From the NCBI GenBank assembly GCA_025774615.1, contig JALGVQ010000066.1, forward strand, positions 1 to 15,262: DNA of 15,262 nucleotides, read 5' to 3'. This stretch comes from a bacterium (GTDB lineage: Bacteria; Blakebacterota; Blakebacteria; Blakebacterales; Blakebacteraceae). A model generated the notes under the pieces. The model was not told the origin of the DNA. It saw nothing but the letters and a program-made list of their open reading frames with translations, and did not search any database. The first letter of the stretch is position 1; every line of letters starts with the position of its first letter. This document shows, piece by piece, positions 6,710-14,393 of the stretch. Made by a program: the position numbers and the translations under genes.

Positions 6710-6758
6710 GAAGAGAGCGATCGGAGTGTATTCAGTCGTTTCAGCAGGAGAGGATCTG

Positions 6759-7346
6759 ATGAGTGAAGAATCGATCGACGGCACGCTCGGTGGCGCGGAG
6801 GTCCAGCCGGAGCCTCAGCAGGCCCATGCTGAGGAGGTAATGGTCGAACGAACGGGACGGCACGGTACCGGGTGGGTACTGATAGCACTGGGCGCGCTGC
6901 TGCTGGCGGGCAATCTGTTCCATATCAGCGGGGGTATTTTCCTGATCGTGCTCGGTGGCGCCTTCCTGGCCGGATACTTCACCAATCGCAGTTACGGTCT
7001 GCTCATCCCCGCCATGATCCTCATCGGCCTCGGTATCGGCGTCATGTTCGAAGAGTGGCGATATCTCGACCTCCATGACTTTGCGGTACCGCTCTTCCTC
7101 GGATTGGGATTCATCTCGATCTACCTGATCGATCGATTCAGCTGGCACCAGAGCAGTACATGGCCGCTCTGGCCCGGCGGCATACTTGTGATCATCGCCC
7201 TCTGGGGTATCGCCATCGAAACCGGTCTCTTCAGGGATATCTGGTGGGAGATGATGGATCTGTTCGGCACCTGGTGGCCGGTGCTGCTCATCATCTGGGG
7301 TGTGTACCTGCTCGGGAAGCGAGGGAAGAAAAAAGAGGCCGTATAG
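6759..7346 (+). CDS. Multi-pass membrane protein of the LiaF/DUF5668 type
   Basis: The only plus-strand gene in the left 13 kb, 195 residues from the ATG at 6759, which has GGAGAGG seven bases upstream; the longer open frame upstream is not coding. Residues 1-37 are a polar, Glu/Gln-rich cytoplasmic head. Hydrophobic segments follow at about 39-55, 58-74, 79-97, 107-123, 136-153 and 171-187, ending in the basic tail GKRGKKK. The repeated pattern of a helix followed by WPLWPGGILVI and WWPVLLIIWGVYLL is characteristic of DUF5668/LiaI-LiaF-like membrane domains, which appear beside envelope-stress systems. The soluble C-terminal domain found in LiaF is absent, so this is the membrane part only. 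Function is unknown; a role in sensing membrane state would fit its place beside squalene lipid genes, but nothing demonstrates that. Confidence 0.82.
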   Translation: MSEESIDGTLGGAEVQPEPQQAHAEEVMVERTGRHGTGWVLIALGALLLAGNLFHISGGIFLIVLGGAFLAGYFTNRSYGLLIPAMILIGLGIGVMFEEWRYLDLHDFAVPLFLGLGFISIYLIDRFSWHQSSTWPLWPGGILVIIALWGIAIETGLFRDIWWEMMDLFGTWWPVLLIIWGVYLLGKRGKKKEAV

Positions 7347-7371
7347 AGCCCTCTGCAGAACACCCTGATGA

Positions 7372-7383
7372 ACACCCGGGTGT
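7372..7383. repeat. 12-bp palindrome between convergent genes
   Basis: ACACCCGGGTGT is a perfect palindrome in the 54-bp gap between the convergent membrane protein and M24 peptidase genes. CAGAACACCC and CAGAACCCCC flank it as a near repeat. With no U-tract and no loop, a terminator role is only a possibility. Confidence 0.3.
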
Positions 7384-7400
7384 ACCCCTGGCAGAACCCC

Positions 7401-8729
7401 CTAGAAAAGGACAGCCTCTCCTGCAAAGGGATCAGTGGGCGTACCTGCCTGCCCCGTATAGAGTTCGGCGCCATCCTCGGTTATCAGCATGATGTCTTCG
7501 AGCCTGACTCCGAACGATCCCTGGATATATATCCCCGGCTCGTTGCTGAAGGTCATTCCCGGTTCGAGAGGCATCGTGTTCCCCTCAACGAGATATCGCC
7601 ATTCGTGGCCATCCATGCCGATACCATGCCCGAGCCGATGGGTGAAGTACCTGTAACCGGGCCCGTAGCCACCCCGATCGATCACTTCCCGGGCGGCACG
7701 ATCCACATCCTCGGCCGGCACACCCGGTCTGGCGGCTTCCAGCGCCGCAGACTGAGCATCCTTGACCAGCGTCCAGACTCTCCTCTGGTCCACCGAGGGT
7801 TCACCGAAGACCGCCGTCCGGGAGATATCGGAAGTATATCCCCCTGCCCTGGTTCCGCTGTCACACAATACAACGATCCCCTCCCTGATGGTTTCTTCCC
7901 TGCTGGTGCCATGGGGATAGGCGGAGTTCTCACCGAAGAGTACCAGTCCTCCACCGCTGTAGCCGAGCCGGTTATAAGCCGTCGAAAGGAGGCGGCTGAA
8001 CTCACGTTGTGTCATACCCGATCTCATTGAACCGAAGGTCGCCGCGAGCGCGGTGATCGTGACCTGATTGGCATGCCGCTGCAGCGCGATCTCTGCCGGA
8101 CTTTTCACAGATCGACAACCGATCGTAATCGGGTCAGCCGAAGTGACTTTCACGGCAGGAGCATCAGCGGCCAGTCCCTTGACCACATGATACCTGGTGG
8201 TCTCCTCCAGTCCGATCCGTCCTGTCCTCATACCCCGATCGGCAAAGAGTGAGGCGATCAGCGCGTAGGGGCTCTCGTGTTCCTCCCACGTACGGATCTC
8301 GTCACCGAACCGCACACCCAGGGCGGCCCGCTCCCGTTCGAACGCCGGGCATATCCAGGCAGGCGGGCCCTCGCGGGGAATGAGAAGAGCAAAGGTCCGT
8401 TCACTCAACCCCCAGCTCATATCGGTGTAGTAGAGCATCGAGGTTCCGCCGAGCATCACGATACCGTCGAGGCCCTCGGCCGCCATCAGACGCTGGGCTT
8501 TTCCAATACGGCTCCACCGCTCATCATCGGTGATTTGGGGAGGCTCCGAGTCGGTCATCGACTCCAGAGCGGCCACTTTTTCAGGGAGGCTTTCCTGGGG
8601 GATGAGGTCGTCCGATTCGATCGGATCTGTCGATCCCGGAGGCAACGGGATCCCCCCGGAGAGCCCGAGGGCTGCCACACCAGCTGTCGATACCGAGGAT
8701 GTGATGAACTTCCTTCTGTCAACACTCAT
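7401..8729 (-). CDS. Tat-exported M24 family metallopeptidase (Xaa-Pro aminopeptidase-like)
   Basis: A 442-residue protein with a twin-arginine signal at the start (DRRKFITSS, then a hydrophobic AGVAALGLSGG), so it is exported folded to the periplasm. Residues about 70-200 form the creatinase/prolidase-like N-terminal domain and about 210-430 the pita-bread catalytic domain. All five metal ligands are visible: Asp290 (VLCDSG), Asp301 (YTSDISRT), His368 (GHGIGMDGHEW), Glu397 (FSNEPGIY) and Glu411 (VRLEDIMLIT). The accessory His273 (YPHGTS) is also present. The family cleaves the N-terminal residue from Xaa-Pro peptides or dipeptides; creatinase-like members use other substrates, so the exact substrate is open. 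Start ATG at 8729 has AGAGG nine bases upstream. It follows the HExxH protein gene after 75 bp, suggesting co-transcription of two exported hydrolase-like proteins. Confidence 0.92.
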   Translation of the reverse strand: MSVDRRKFITSSVSTAGVAALGLSGGIPLPPGSTDPIESDDLIPQESLPEKVAALESMTDSEPPQITDDERWSRIGKAQRLMAAEGLDGIVMLGGTSMLYYTDMSWGLSERTFALLIPREGPPAWICPAFERERAALGVRFGDEIRTWEEHESPYALIASLFADRGMRTGRIGLEETTRYHVVKGLAADAPAVKVTSADPITIGCRSVKSPAEIALQRHANQVTITALAATFGSMRSGMTQREFSRLLSTAYNRLGYSGGGLVLFGENSAYPHGTSREETIREGIVVLCDSGTRAGGYTSDISRTAVFGEPSVDQRRVWTLVKDAQSAALEAARPGVPAEDVDRAAREVIDRGGYGPGYRYFTHRLGHGIGMDGHEWRYLVEGNTMPLEPGMTFSNEPGIYIQGSFGVRLEDIMLITEDGAELYTGQAGTPTDPFAGEAVLF

Positions 8730-8804
8730 ACCTGAGCCTCTTCACCTTATCACAGAGTCTATGTGTCTGGTCCGCACGGAGCCGCCCGTTCGGCACCACT
8801 TCAT

Positions 8805-9983
8805 TCACCAGCTGGACCTCACCAGCAATGCCTGTGCCCGATACGCTGTCGGCGGCAGAACCTTACCACGATCCATAAGAAGATGCATCGCCTCATGAAC
8901 AGCCATCTCCCAGACGGCGAGGGTGATCTCCCCCAGCATCGCCTGGTCACCATATCCTATTTCCATTGCGACGGCGCTTATCTCCGGAAGGGATCCAACG
9001 AGAGAGGGCCAGAGAGCTTCGCCGATATCAAGAGCAAGTGACCGCATCGGTGGGATGTCGTCCATCGAGATCAGGGGAACCCTGAGACGACCCATCTCAT
9101 CGATGACTTCCAGTTGTCTGAGGACCTGACGGGTGACCCGATCGGGAGGAGTATCCATCAGGTACCAGAGCCGGTAGGCGTTCACGAGATCGAGCACCAT
9201 CTCTTCGCCCTCTTCCCGGGAGGCATCACCCAACAGGGCAATTCGCAACGGTGAATCGGGATCGAAGAGAGTCGCAAACCCATAGAGCTGTCTCACCGAA
9301 GAAAAACTGACCTGCCGCCACCCGCTCGATCCGAGGTTGATGACATGGTGACCAGGTGGCGCGTCTGAAGGATCCATCTGATATACGCGATAGGCGTATT
9401 GACGATGGGTCGGCGCAAGACCGGCTGACCAGAGCGCTTCATACTGGAAAAGACCCAGCAGATAATCACCCAGGAGTACGAATCCGGTCTGTGCGAGCGG
9501 CAGTCGCCCTGCTACCGGAAAGTGGGAGACAACTGAATCGATCTCACTCCACCTGGCTTCGACCGTATCGGCGATGAAAAAAGAAAGTCGGTCCGCCGGC
9601 ACCCTGAGCTGTGCCACTTCATCCTCAGTGAGCGCCAGTGAGAGGGGAATCCATCCTCCATCATTGGTCTGTCTGCCCAGTCCCTCGGCCTCGATCAGTC
9701 GGAAGAGTGTTTCCAGCTCTTCCACGTCCAGCCCGAGTTCCCGCCGCAACTGTCCCGGACTCGTACCCGCCGCGAGTTCCACGAGCAGCGCGTGGAGCAG
9801 GTCGTTTTCCAGAACGATAGGTGGTACGGTAACGTCCCACGGAGCCAACGTTGCCACTGAGTACTCATGTTCCTCCAATTCACCCTCTCCACCCACACCA
9901 CCCTGTGCCAGAACAGCCCCTGGATCGAGGAAGATCATGCCAGCCAGAAGAAAAAGAACCGGAGTGCCACGATATAACTTCAC
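8805..9983 (-). CDS. Exported protein with winged-helix-like segment and C-terminal HExxH motif
   Basis: I do not recognise this family. A GTG at 9983 with AAAGGG eight bases upstream gives 392 residues starting with a clear signal peptide (KLYRGTPVLFLLAGMIFL, cleavage near VLA-Q at 26). An ATG at 10013 lacks a Shine-Dalgarno sequence and would weaken the signal. Residues about 62-105 (LLHALLVELAAGTSPGQL, RRELGLDVEELETLF, RLIEAEGLGRQ) look like a helix-turn-helix/winged helix, unusual in an exported protein. The middle is mixed alpha/beta with a GHHVINLGSSGWRQVSFSS segment. Near the C-terminus, WEMAVHEAMHLLMDRG carries HExxH (His363, Glu364, His367) on a predicted helix, as in zincin metallopeptidases. 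The third zinc ligand is not obvious; only about 25 residues follow. It lies between the dehydrogenase and M24 peptidase genes in one probable operon. It may be an exported peptidase or an inactive relative. Confidence 0.75.
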   Translation of the reverse strand: MKLYRGTPVLFLLAGMIFLDPGAVLAQGGVGGEGELEEHEYSVATLAPWDVTVPPIVLENDLLHALLVELAAGTSPGQLRRELGLDVEELETLFRLIEAEGLGRQTNDGGWIPLSLALTEDEVAQLRVPADRLSFFIADTVEARWSEIDSVVSHFPVAGRLPLAQTGFVLLGDYLLGLFQYEALWSAGLAPTHRQYAYRVYQMDPSDAPPGHHVINLGSSGWRQVSFSSVRQLYGFATLFDPDSPLRIALLGDASREEGEEMVLDLVNAYRLWYLMDTPPDRVTRQVLRQLEVIDEMGRLRVPLISMDDIPPMRSLALDIGEALWPSLVGSLPEISAVAMEIGYGDQAMLGEITLAVWEMAVHEAMHLLMDRGKVLPPTAYRAQALLVRSSW

Positions 9984-10033
9984 CCGCTTTACCCTTTCGC
10001 TGATCCGGCACATTGAGTCATGACAGCCGCATC

Positions 10034-13000
10034 TTATTGTATCAATCGCTCCTCAAGAATCACCACTGGATGTACGGCAGTCCGGCCTGTGGCGTCAACG
10101 ATCTGGTGTCTGCAGGAGGTACCGGGGACAACGATTGTACCGCGTCCCTGCAGTGCCTCAATCGCCGGGAATAACCGCTGCCCGCCTATCTCCATCGAGA
10201 GATCATAGTGCTCTTTTTCGTAACCGAACGATCCTGCCATCCCGCAACACCCGGCATCCACTTCCTCAACTTCGGTTCCCGGCAGCCATTCGAGTACGTG
10301 AATGAGCGGACCACTGCCCGCAAGCGCTTTCTGATGGCAATGTCCATGAACCAGCAGATGGGCTTCATCATGGTCACGGGGTGAACGGAACTGCAGTACG
10401 GGGCCAAGCTCTTCTTCGCTCTTCAGAAGCCATTCCTCGACGAGATGGGCGGACGCTGCCACCCTCTCAGCTGCTTCACCAGGTATAAGCGCCGGGTATT
10501 CATCCCTCAGGGTGAGGAGTGATGACGGTTCAACACCGATGATCGGATCACCACCCTCAACCAGAGGAGCCCAGGCCTCGATATTGGCGCGCGCCGCGGA
10601 TACGGCTTGTGCCACCAATCCCTTCGAGAGCATCGCCCGGCCGCATGTTCCTCCAGGCAGTGGCAGCAGCTCGACTCTCCAACCCAAACCCTGAAGAAGC
10701 CGGACTGTGGCCATGCCGACTTCCGGCTCAGTGTAGTTCGTGAATCCATCCGGGAGTACATGGACGGTTCCACGACTCATCTTGCTGCTGGAGACGTCCC
10801 CGTTGCCGCGTTGCGCTCGACGGTACTGTTTCTCGAATGTCTGCCGATGGAAGCGGGGCAATGAATGCCGTGCCTCAATTCCCACCAGACGATCGAGCAA
10901 CCATCTCACGGGGGGGGACCCGGCAATCCAGTTACTGACGGGCGCGGTTGCCGATCCCAGCCGGTTCAGCCTGTCGATGCCGCCGATCAGGCGTGTCCGC
11001 AGGGGGACACCGTGCTCGTGATGCCAGTGTGCCAGATATTCGGTCTTCAGCCGTGTCATATCAACAGCGCTTGGGCACTCGGTCTTGCACGCCTTGCATT
11101 CCAGGCAGAGGTCGAGCGTATTGAAGAGACGCTCATCCAGAAGACCCGCGTTCTCCACCCGGCCGGAGAGAACGGCCCTGAGGGCGTTACCACGGCCTCG
11201 CGTCGAGTGTTCCTCATCCCGGGTCGCCATATAGGAGGGACACATCGTCCCGGAGTCCAGCTTCCGGCATTCACCCGATCCATTGCACATCTCAACGGCG
11301 CGGGCAAATCCACCATCGAGGGTGAAATCGAACCAGGTCGTGACCGGGATCGTGGAGTACTCATGACCGTAGCGGAGAGATTCGGTGATCGATGGTCCCC
11401 GTACGATCCTGCCGGGGTTCATGATCCCTTCAGGATCGAAGGTGTCCTTGATCCGCTCGAAGAGCCTGTGCAGTTCCTCTCCGTGGATCTTCGGACTGAG
11501 CGCGCTCCTCAGGATCCCATCCCCGTGCTCTCCCGACATCGCCCCTCCGTACTTGAGCACGAGATCGGAGACCGCCTCGGAAATGGAAGCCATTTTCCCG
11601 ATGCCGTCCATCTCCTTGAGATTCACCACCGGCCGGATGTGGAGACACCCCGCCGAGGCGTGAGCGTAAAAGGTGGCGGGCGCATCGTGATCCCTGAGAA
11701 CTCTGAGCACTTCTCCGATATAGTCCCGGAGGTTCTCAGGTGGAACCGAGGTGTCCTCGATGAAGGGGAGTGGTTTGAAATCACCTCGCCGGCTCATCAC
11801 GAGTCCGAGTCCGGCCTTCCGGACCGACCAGACGTTTACCTGCTCCTCATGGTTGTGGAGAATGCTCACTCCGACCGGCCCCGTGGCCGCGTCCCGGGCT
11901 GCGGCAATCAGTCGCTCCAGATGAGGTTCCCGTTCCTCAGGGGTGTGGCCATACACCTCCACCATGAGGAGCGCTTCCGGCTCACCATCGACAAAGGTCA
12001 TCTTGCGGGCATATTCCGGCTGTTTCCGGGTGAGCCCCAACAACATCGAGTCCATCAGTTCGATCGCTGAAGGAGATTCGGCGAGCATTGCCGGCACAGT
12101 GCCGAGAGCGCTGAGCAGGGAATCGAAGGAGAGCACTGCAAGGCTGGTACCAGGCGGCCTCTCCACCAGTCCCAATTCGAGTTCCACCATCGTGCAGAGA
12201 GTACCCTCGCTGCCGGCAAGCAGTCGCGCCAGGTTCAGCGGTCTACCCGGCGCAAATCCTTTCAGATCATACCCTCCGACCCGCCGCCAGTGCTTCGAGT
12301 ACCCCGCCTCGATGACCGGCTGCTTGTCCCTGACAATCCTCACGACCTCCCGGTAGATCGCCATTTCGAGCCCGACAGGAGGCGGTGCGGCTTTCAGCCC
12401 GCCCGCTGTCGCCTCGACATCACCCGGGGAGGCCAGTCCGGCCCGGCGGTGTGCCTCCTCCCACGAAACACTCTCGAATACCGCGCGACTGCCGTCGGCG
12501 AGCACCGCTTTCACACGCTTCAGGTGATCACCCGACATGCCGTAGAGGATCGAGTGGGAGCCGGTACCGTTATTTCCCAGTACACCACCGATCGTCGCCC
12601 GGTTCCCACTGGCGGGATCGGGTCCGAACATGAGGTTCGATCCCGCGGCTTCAGCATTCAGTCGATCGAGGTAAATGCCCGGCAGTGCGGCGATCGATCG
12701 TGATTCAGGATAGAACCGCGTGATCGAGTCCATATACCGGTTCAGATCGAGGACGACCGCCTCGTTGACGGTCTGTCCGGCCAGAGATGTGCCTCCCCCG
12801 CGCGGCAGAACAGGGAATCCGTACGCCGCGCACCGTTCCACGGTGGCAAGGACTTCCTCTTCATTTTTCGGGAAGACGACGCCAAGAGGCATGATCTGGA
12901 AGATGCTCGCGTCGGTCGAATAGAGCATCCGTGTCCAGTCATCAAAACGGACTTCACCCGAAATATCCCTGGAGAGATCGGCCGCCAGAGCCCGCAGTCC

Positions 13001-13042
13001 CTCCGGGACGTGCTCTCCGGATATGTTCCGCGATGCCTGCAT
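10034..13042 (-). CDS. YdiJ-type FAD-linked oxidase / Fe-S protein (2-hydroxyacid dehydrogenase family)
   Basis: A 1002-residue fusion of a GlcD-like flavoprotein and a GlpC-like iron-sulphur protein, the architecture of E. coli YdiJ. Residues about 50-290 are the PCMH-type FAD-binding domain (LPRGGGTSLAGQ at 79-90, FGPDPASGNRATIGG at 139-153). The FAD-oxidase C-terminal domain follows (AHASAGCLHIRP near 460, SGEHGDGILRS near 503). Fe-S motifs are CNGSGECR with MCPSY (Cys586, 592, 601) and CLECKACKTECP (Cys646, 649, 652, 656). The C-terminal half has cysteine-rich CCG-type motifs: GGTCGR (Cys800), HGHCHQK (Cys902) and DAGCCGMAG (Cys932-933). Such enzymes oxidise D-2-hydroxyacids (D-lactate, D-2-hydroxyglutarate) and pass electrons to the respiratory chain; the substrate here cannot be told from sequence. 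ATG at 13042 has GGAG eleven bases upstream. It may originally have followed the beta-barrel gene on the same strand. Confidence 0.9.
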   Translation of the reverse strand: MQASRNISGEHVPEGLRALAADLSRDISGEVRFDDWTRMLYSTDASIFQIMPLGVVFPKNEEEVLATVERCAAYGFPVLPRGGGTSLAGQTVNEAVVLDLNRYMDSITRFYPESRSIAALPGIYLDRLNAEAAGSNLMFGPDPASGNRATIGGVLGNNGTGSHSILYGMSGDHLKRVKAVLADGSRAVFESVSWEEAHRRAGLASPGDVEATAGGLKAAPPPVGLEMAIYREVVRIVRDKQPVIEAGYSKHWRRVGGYDLKGFAPGRPLNLARLLAGSEGTLCTMVELELGLVERPPGTSLAVLSFDSLLSALGTVPAMLAESPSAIELMDSMLLGLTRKQPEYARKMTFVDGEPEALLMVEVYGHTPEEREPHLERLIAAARDAATGPVGVSILHNHEEQVNVWSVRKAGLGLVMSRRGDFKPLPFIEDTSVPPENLRDYIGEVLRVLRDHDAPATFYAHASAGCLHIRPVVNLKEMDGIGKMASISEAVSDLVLKYGGAMSGEHGDGILRSALSPKIHGEELHRLFERIKDTFDPEGIMNPGRIVRGPSITESLRYGHEYSTIPVTTWFDFTLDGGFARAVEMCNGSGECRKLDSGTMCPSYMATRDEEHSTRGRGNALRAVLSGRVENAGLLDERLFNTLDLCLECKACKTECPSAVDMTRLKTEYLAHWHHEHGVPLRTRLIGGIDRLNRLGSATAPVSNWIAGSPPVRWLLDRLVGIEARHSLPRFHRQTFEKQYRRAQRGNGDVSSSKMSRGTVHVLPDGFTNYTEPEVGMATVRLLQGLGWRVELLPLPGGTCGRAMLSKGLVAQAVSAARANIEAWAPLVEGGDPIIGVEPSSLLTLRDEYPALIPGEAAERVAASAHLVEEWLLKSEEELGPVLQFRSPRDHDEAHLLVHGHCHQKALAGSGPLIHVLEWLPGTEVEEVDAGCCGMAGSFGYEKEHYDLSMEIGGQRLFPAIEALQGRGTIVVPGTSCRHQIVDATGRTAVHPVVILEERLIQ

Positions 13043-13093
13043 ACCTCATACTCTCCAAAGGATGGAACGAGTCAGATCAGTTCTGTTCCAGTG

Positions 13094-13116
13094 TAGTGCC
13101 CCTGCTCAGGGCACTA
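13094..13116. terminator. Hairpin overlapping the stop codon of the relic beta-barrel gene end
   Basis: TAGTGCCC-CTGCTCA-GGGCACTA is a perfect eight-bp stem with a seven-base loop. One arm contains the TAG stop (13114-13116) of the relic gene end. No U-tract follows on the minus strand. It resembles a native transcript 3' end kept together with the relic. Confidence 0.45.
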
Positions 13117-13166
13117 AAGGAAAGTAGTGAGTGTGAGGGTCAGATACCAGCCTGCAGGTTCAGAGA
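13114..13166 (-). pseudogene. Relic 3' end of the outer-membrane beta-barrel gene
   Basis: On the minus strand this 53-bp segment encodes SEPAGWYLTLTLTTFL and a TAG stop, the same last residues as the beta-barrel gene ending at 14393. The nucleotide match to 14393-14445 is 49 of 53. The four differences (at 13117, 13123, 13126 and 13150) are all third-position, synonymous changes. Homology ends abruptly at 13166, beyond which the frame encodes unrelated residues (GNNETGDI). It is therefore the severed or duplicated end of a gene whose body has been displaced by the kelch cassette. Confidence 0.75.
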
Positions 13167-13215
13167 TATCCCCTGTTTCATTATTTCCGAATCTCCGAAG
13201 AAAATCGGGTGTGGA

Positions 13216-13245
13216 TTTACCGGCCACCCGGTGATCTGGTACGAT
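13216..13245 (+). promoter_or_regulatory. Possible promoter of the kelch gene
   Basis: TTTACC (13216-13221) and TACGAT (13240-13245) are separated by 18 bases and match the -35 and -10 consensus at four of six positions each, about 60 bp before the kelch start. A short inverted repeat ACCGG-N4-CCGGT lies between them. This is a weak match in the 260-bp divergent gap (13043-13304), which otherwise holds only the relic gene end and its hairpin. Confidence 0.3.
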
Positions 13246-13304
13246 GCACGTCATGACCTGATTATTTCGAACATATGAGTGTGTACCTTTGAGGAGGCAT
13301 GACA

Positions 13305-14330
13305 ATGCTGAAGAGCAGACCAAAGGTATCTATCGAACTCGTCAGAACAGCTATTCTCATCTTTCTTTCATCCACGTTACTGGCGAACTGTTGTCCCCCA
13401 TGTGAGCCCCCCAAACCGAAAGATCGGGAATACGACATTGTCGAGGTGTACGATATTGCCACTGATACCTGGAGCGAATTGCCCAATTCCCCAATGATCA
13501 CACCGCGGAGTGTCTCCGCCGCAGGAGTCATTAATGGCCGACTCTATGTGGTGGGAGGATCAGATCAGAAGTACAAAACATCAGCCTACGACTCTCTCGA
13601 AGTATTCGATCCGGAAACCGGTTTGTGGAGTCTGGGCCCGCCCATGCCTGGAAAAAGGGATGGTCCCGGTGCCGTCGTCCATGACGGCAAACTGTATGTG
13701 ATTGGAGGTAGTATTCGAACGTCCTATTACAGCGATCTGTTCATTTACGATTCGGCAACCAACACATGGACGATTGGCGCTCAGATGCCTTCAGCCAGAT
13801 ATTGTCCCGCGGTGGGTGTCATCGAAGGCAAAATCTATGTTGCAGGTGGCATGATAGGCAACCCGACAGGACCTGGTATCCTGGATATCGCGACGTTTGA
13901 GATCTATGACATTGCCACCGACATGTGGCTCGCTACGTACGAAATGCCCACCGCTCGCGGCCAGCCCGCCTTCGGCGTCATTGATGGCAAACTGTATGTG
14001 GCAGGTGGATTTGTGGATACATACGAGACGACTGATGTAGTTGAATTTTACACACCCTCAGGTATCTGGAGGACAACCAGTGCATCCATGAATATAACCT
14101 GGGCGGAAGGGTGCGGAGTCGTGTACCAGGGTAAGCTGTATGTCATGGGCGGGATCACCCAGGAGTCACGTGAATCGCACACCATCCTGAATACACTTTC
14201 CGTCTTCGATCCGATATTGGACACCTGGACCAGACTGGAAGATATGCCTACTGCGCGATCTGAGGCCGCTGCAGGAGTCATCGATGGAAAAATCTATGTA
14301 GTAGGAGGTTATCAATCGCGGAATAAGTAA
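13305..14330 (+). CDS. Kelch-repeat six-bladed propeller lipoprotein
   Basis: A 341-residue protein. I chose the ATG at 13305 because AGGAGG ends seven bases upstream; the ATG at 13299 is only one base from it. The N-terminus is basic (MLKSRPK) with a hydrophobic core (AILIFLSSTLLAN) leading to Cys-Cys, a likely but atypical lipobox with Asn at -1. Six kelch units follow, each with a YD/FD...W strand and a GVI-G-LYVVGG double-glycine strand (VVGG, VIGG, VAGG, VAGG, VMGG, VVGG), which closes a six-bladed propeller. DNA repeats between blades (GGCAAACTGTATGTG at 13686 and 13986) point to recent blade duplication. Its GC is near 50% in lines I counted, against 60-65% in neighbours, and GATC density is about half. 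Orientation is opposite to all nearby genes, and it is bounded by direct repeats of the beta-barrel gene end, so it looks acquired. Function is unknown, probably binding at the cell surface. Confidence 0.88.
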   Translation: MLKSRPKVSIELVRTAILIFLSSTLLANCCPPCEPPKPKDREYDIVEVYDIATDTWSELPNSPMITPRSVSAAGVINGRLYVVGGSDQKYKTSAYDSLEVFDPETGLWSLGPPMPGKRDGPGAVVHDGKLYVIGGSIRTSYYSDLFIYDSATNTWTIGAQMPSARYCPAVGVIEGKIYVAGGMIGNPTGPGILDIATFEIYDIATDMWLATYEMPTARGQPAFGVIDGKLYVAGGFVDTYETTDVVEFYTPSGIWRTTSASMNITWAEGCGVVYQGKLYVMGGITQESRESHTILNTLSVFDPILDTWTRLEDMPTARSEAAAGVIDGKIYVVGGYQSRNK

Positions 14331-14366
14331 TCGTGACAGGATGAGGATGTCTCAGAAGAACAGGAT

Positions 14367-14393
14367 GGAATCTGCGATCCGCAGTATCATTCC
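14367..14393. terminator. Bidirectional terminator-like hairpin between convergent genes
   Basis: GGAAT-CTGCG-ATC-CGCAG-TATC-ATTCC: an inner five-bp stem CTGCG/CGCAG with a three-base loop and an outer five-bp stem GGAAT/ATTCC separated by a four-base bulge. It lies 36 bp after the kelch stop and touches the stop of the beta-barrel gene, so it could end both converging transcripts. U-tract absent. Confidence 0.45.

Noticed and set aside
7372-7383. ACACCCGGGTGT as intrinsic terminator for the convergent genes
   Set aside because: It is a loopless palindrome with no U-tract on either strand, so it is listed only as a repeat.
8277-8735. Plus-strand open frame opposite the M24 peptidase N-terminus
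   Set aside because: It lies in the shadow of a gene with intact catalytic ligands and a Tat signal; its protein is Arg/Pro/His-rich without domain features.
10865-12070. 401-codon open frame on the plus strand, antisense to the YdiJ-type gene
   Set aside because: It is wholly opposite a well-supported enzyme gene with FAD and Fe-S motifs, has no recognisable domain, and is expected in GC-rich DNA where the antisense frame lacks stops.
13114-13323. A 69-residue minus-strand gene ending in the beta-barrel tail
   Set aside because: Only the final 16 residues are homologous to anything; the upstream part crosses the kelch promoter and RBS and has no start signal, so the tail is treated as a relic, not a gene.
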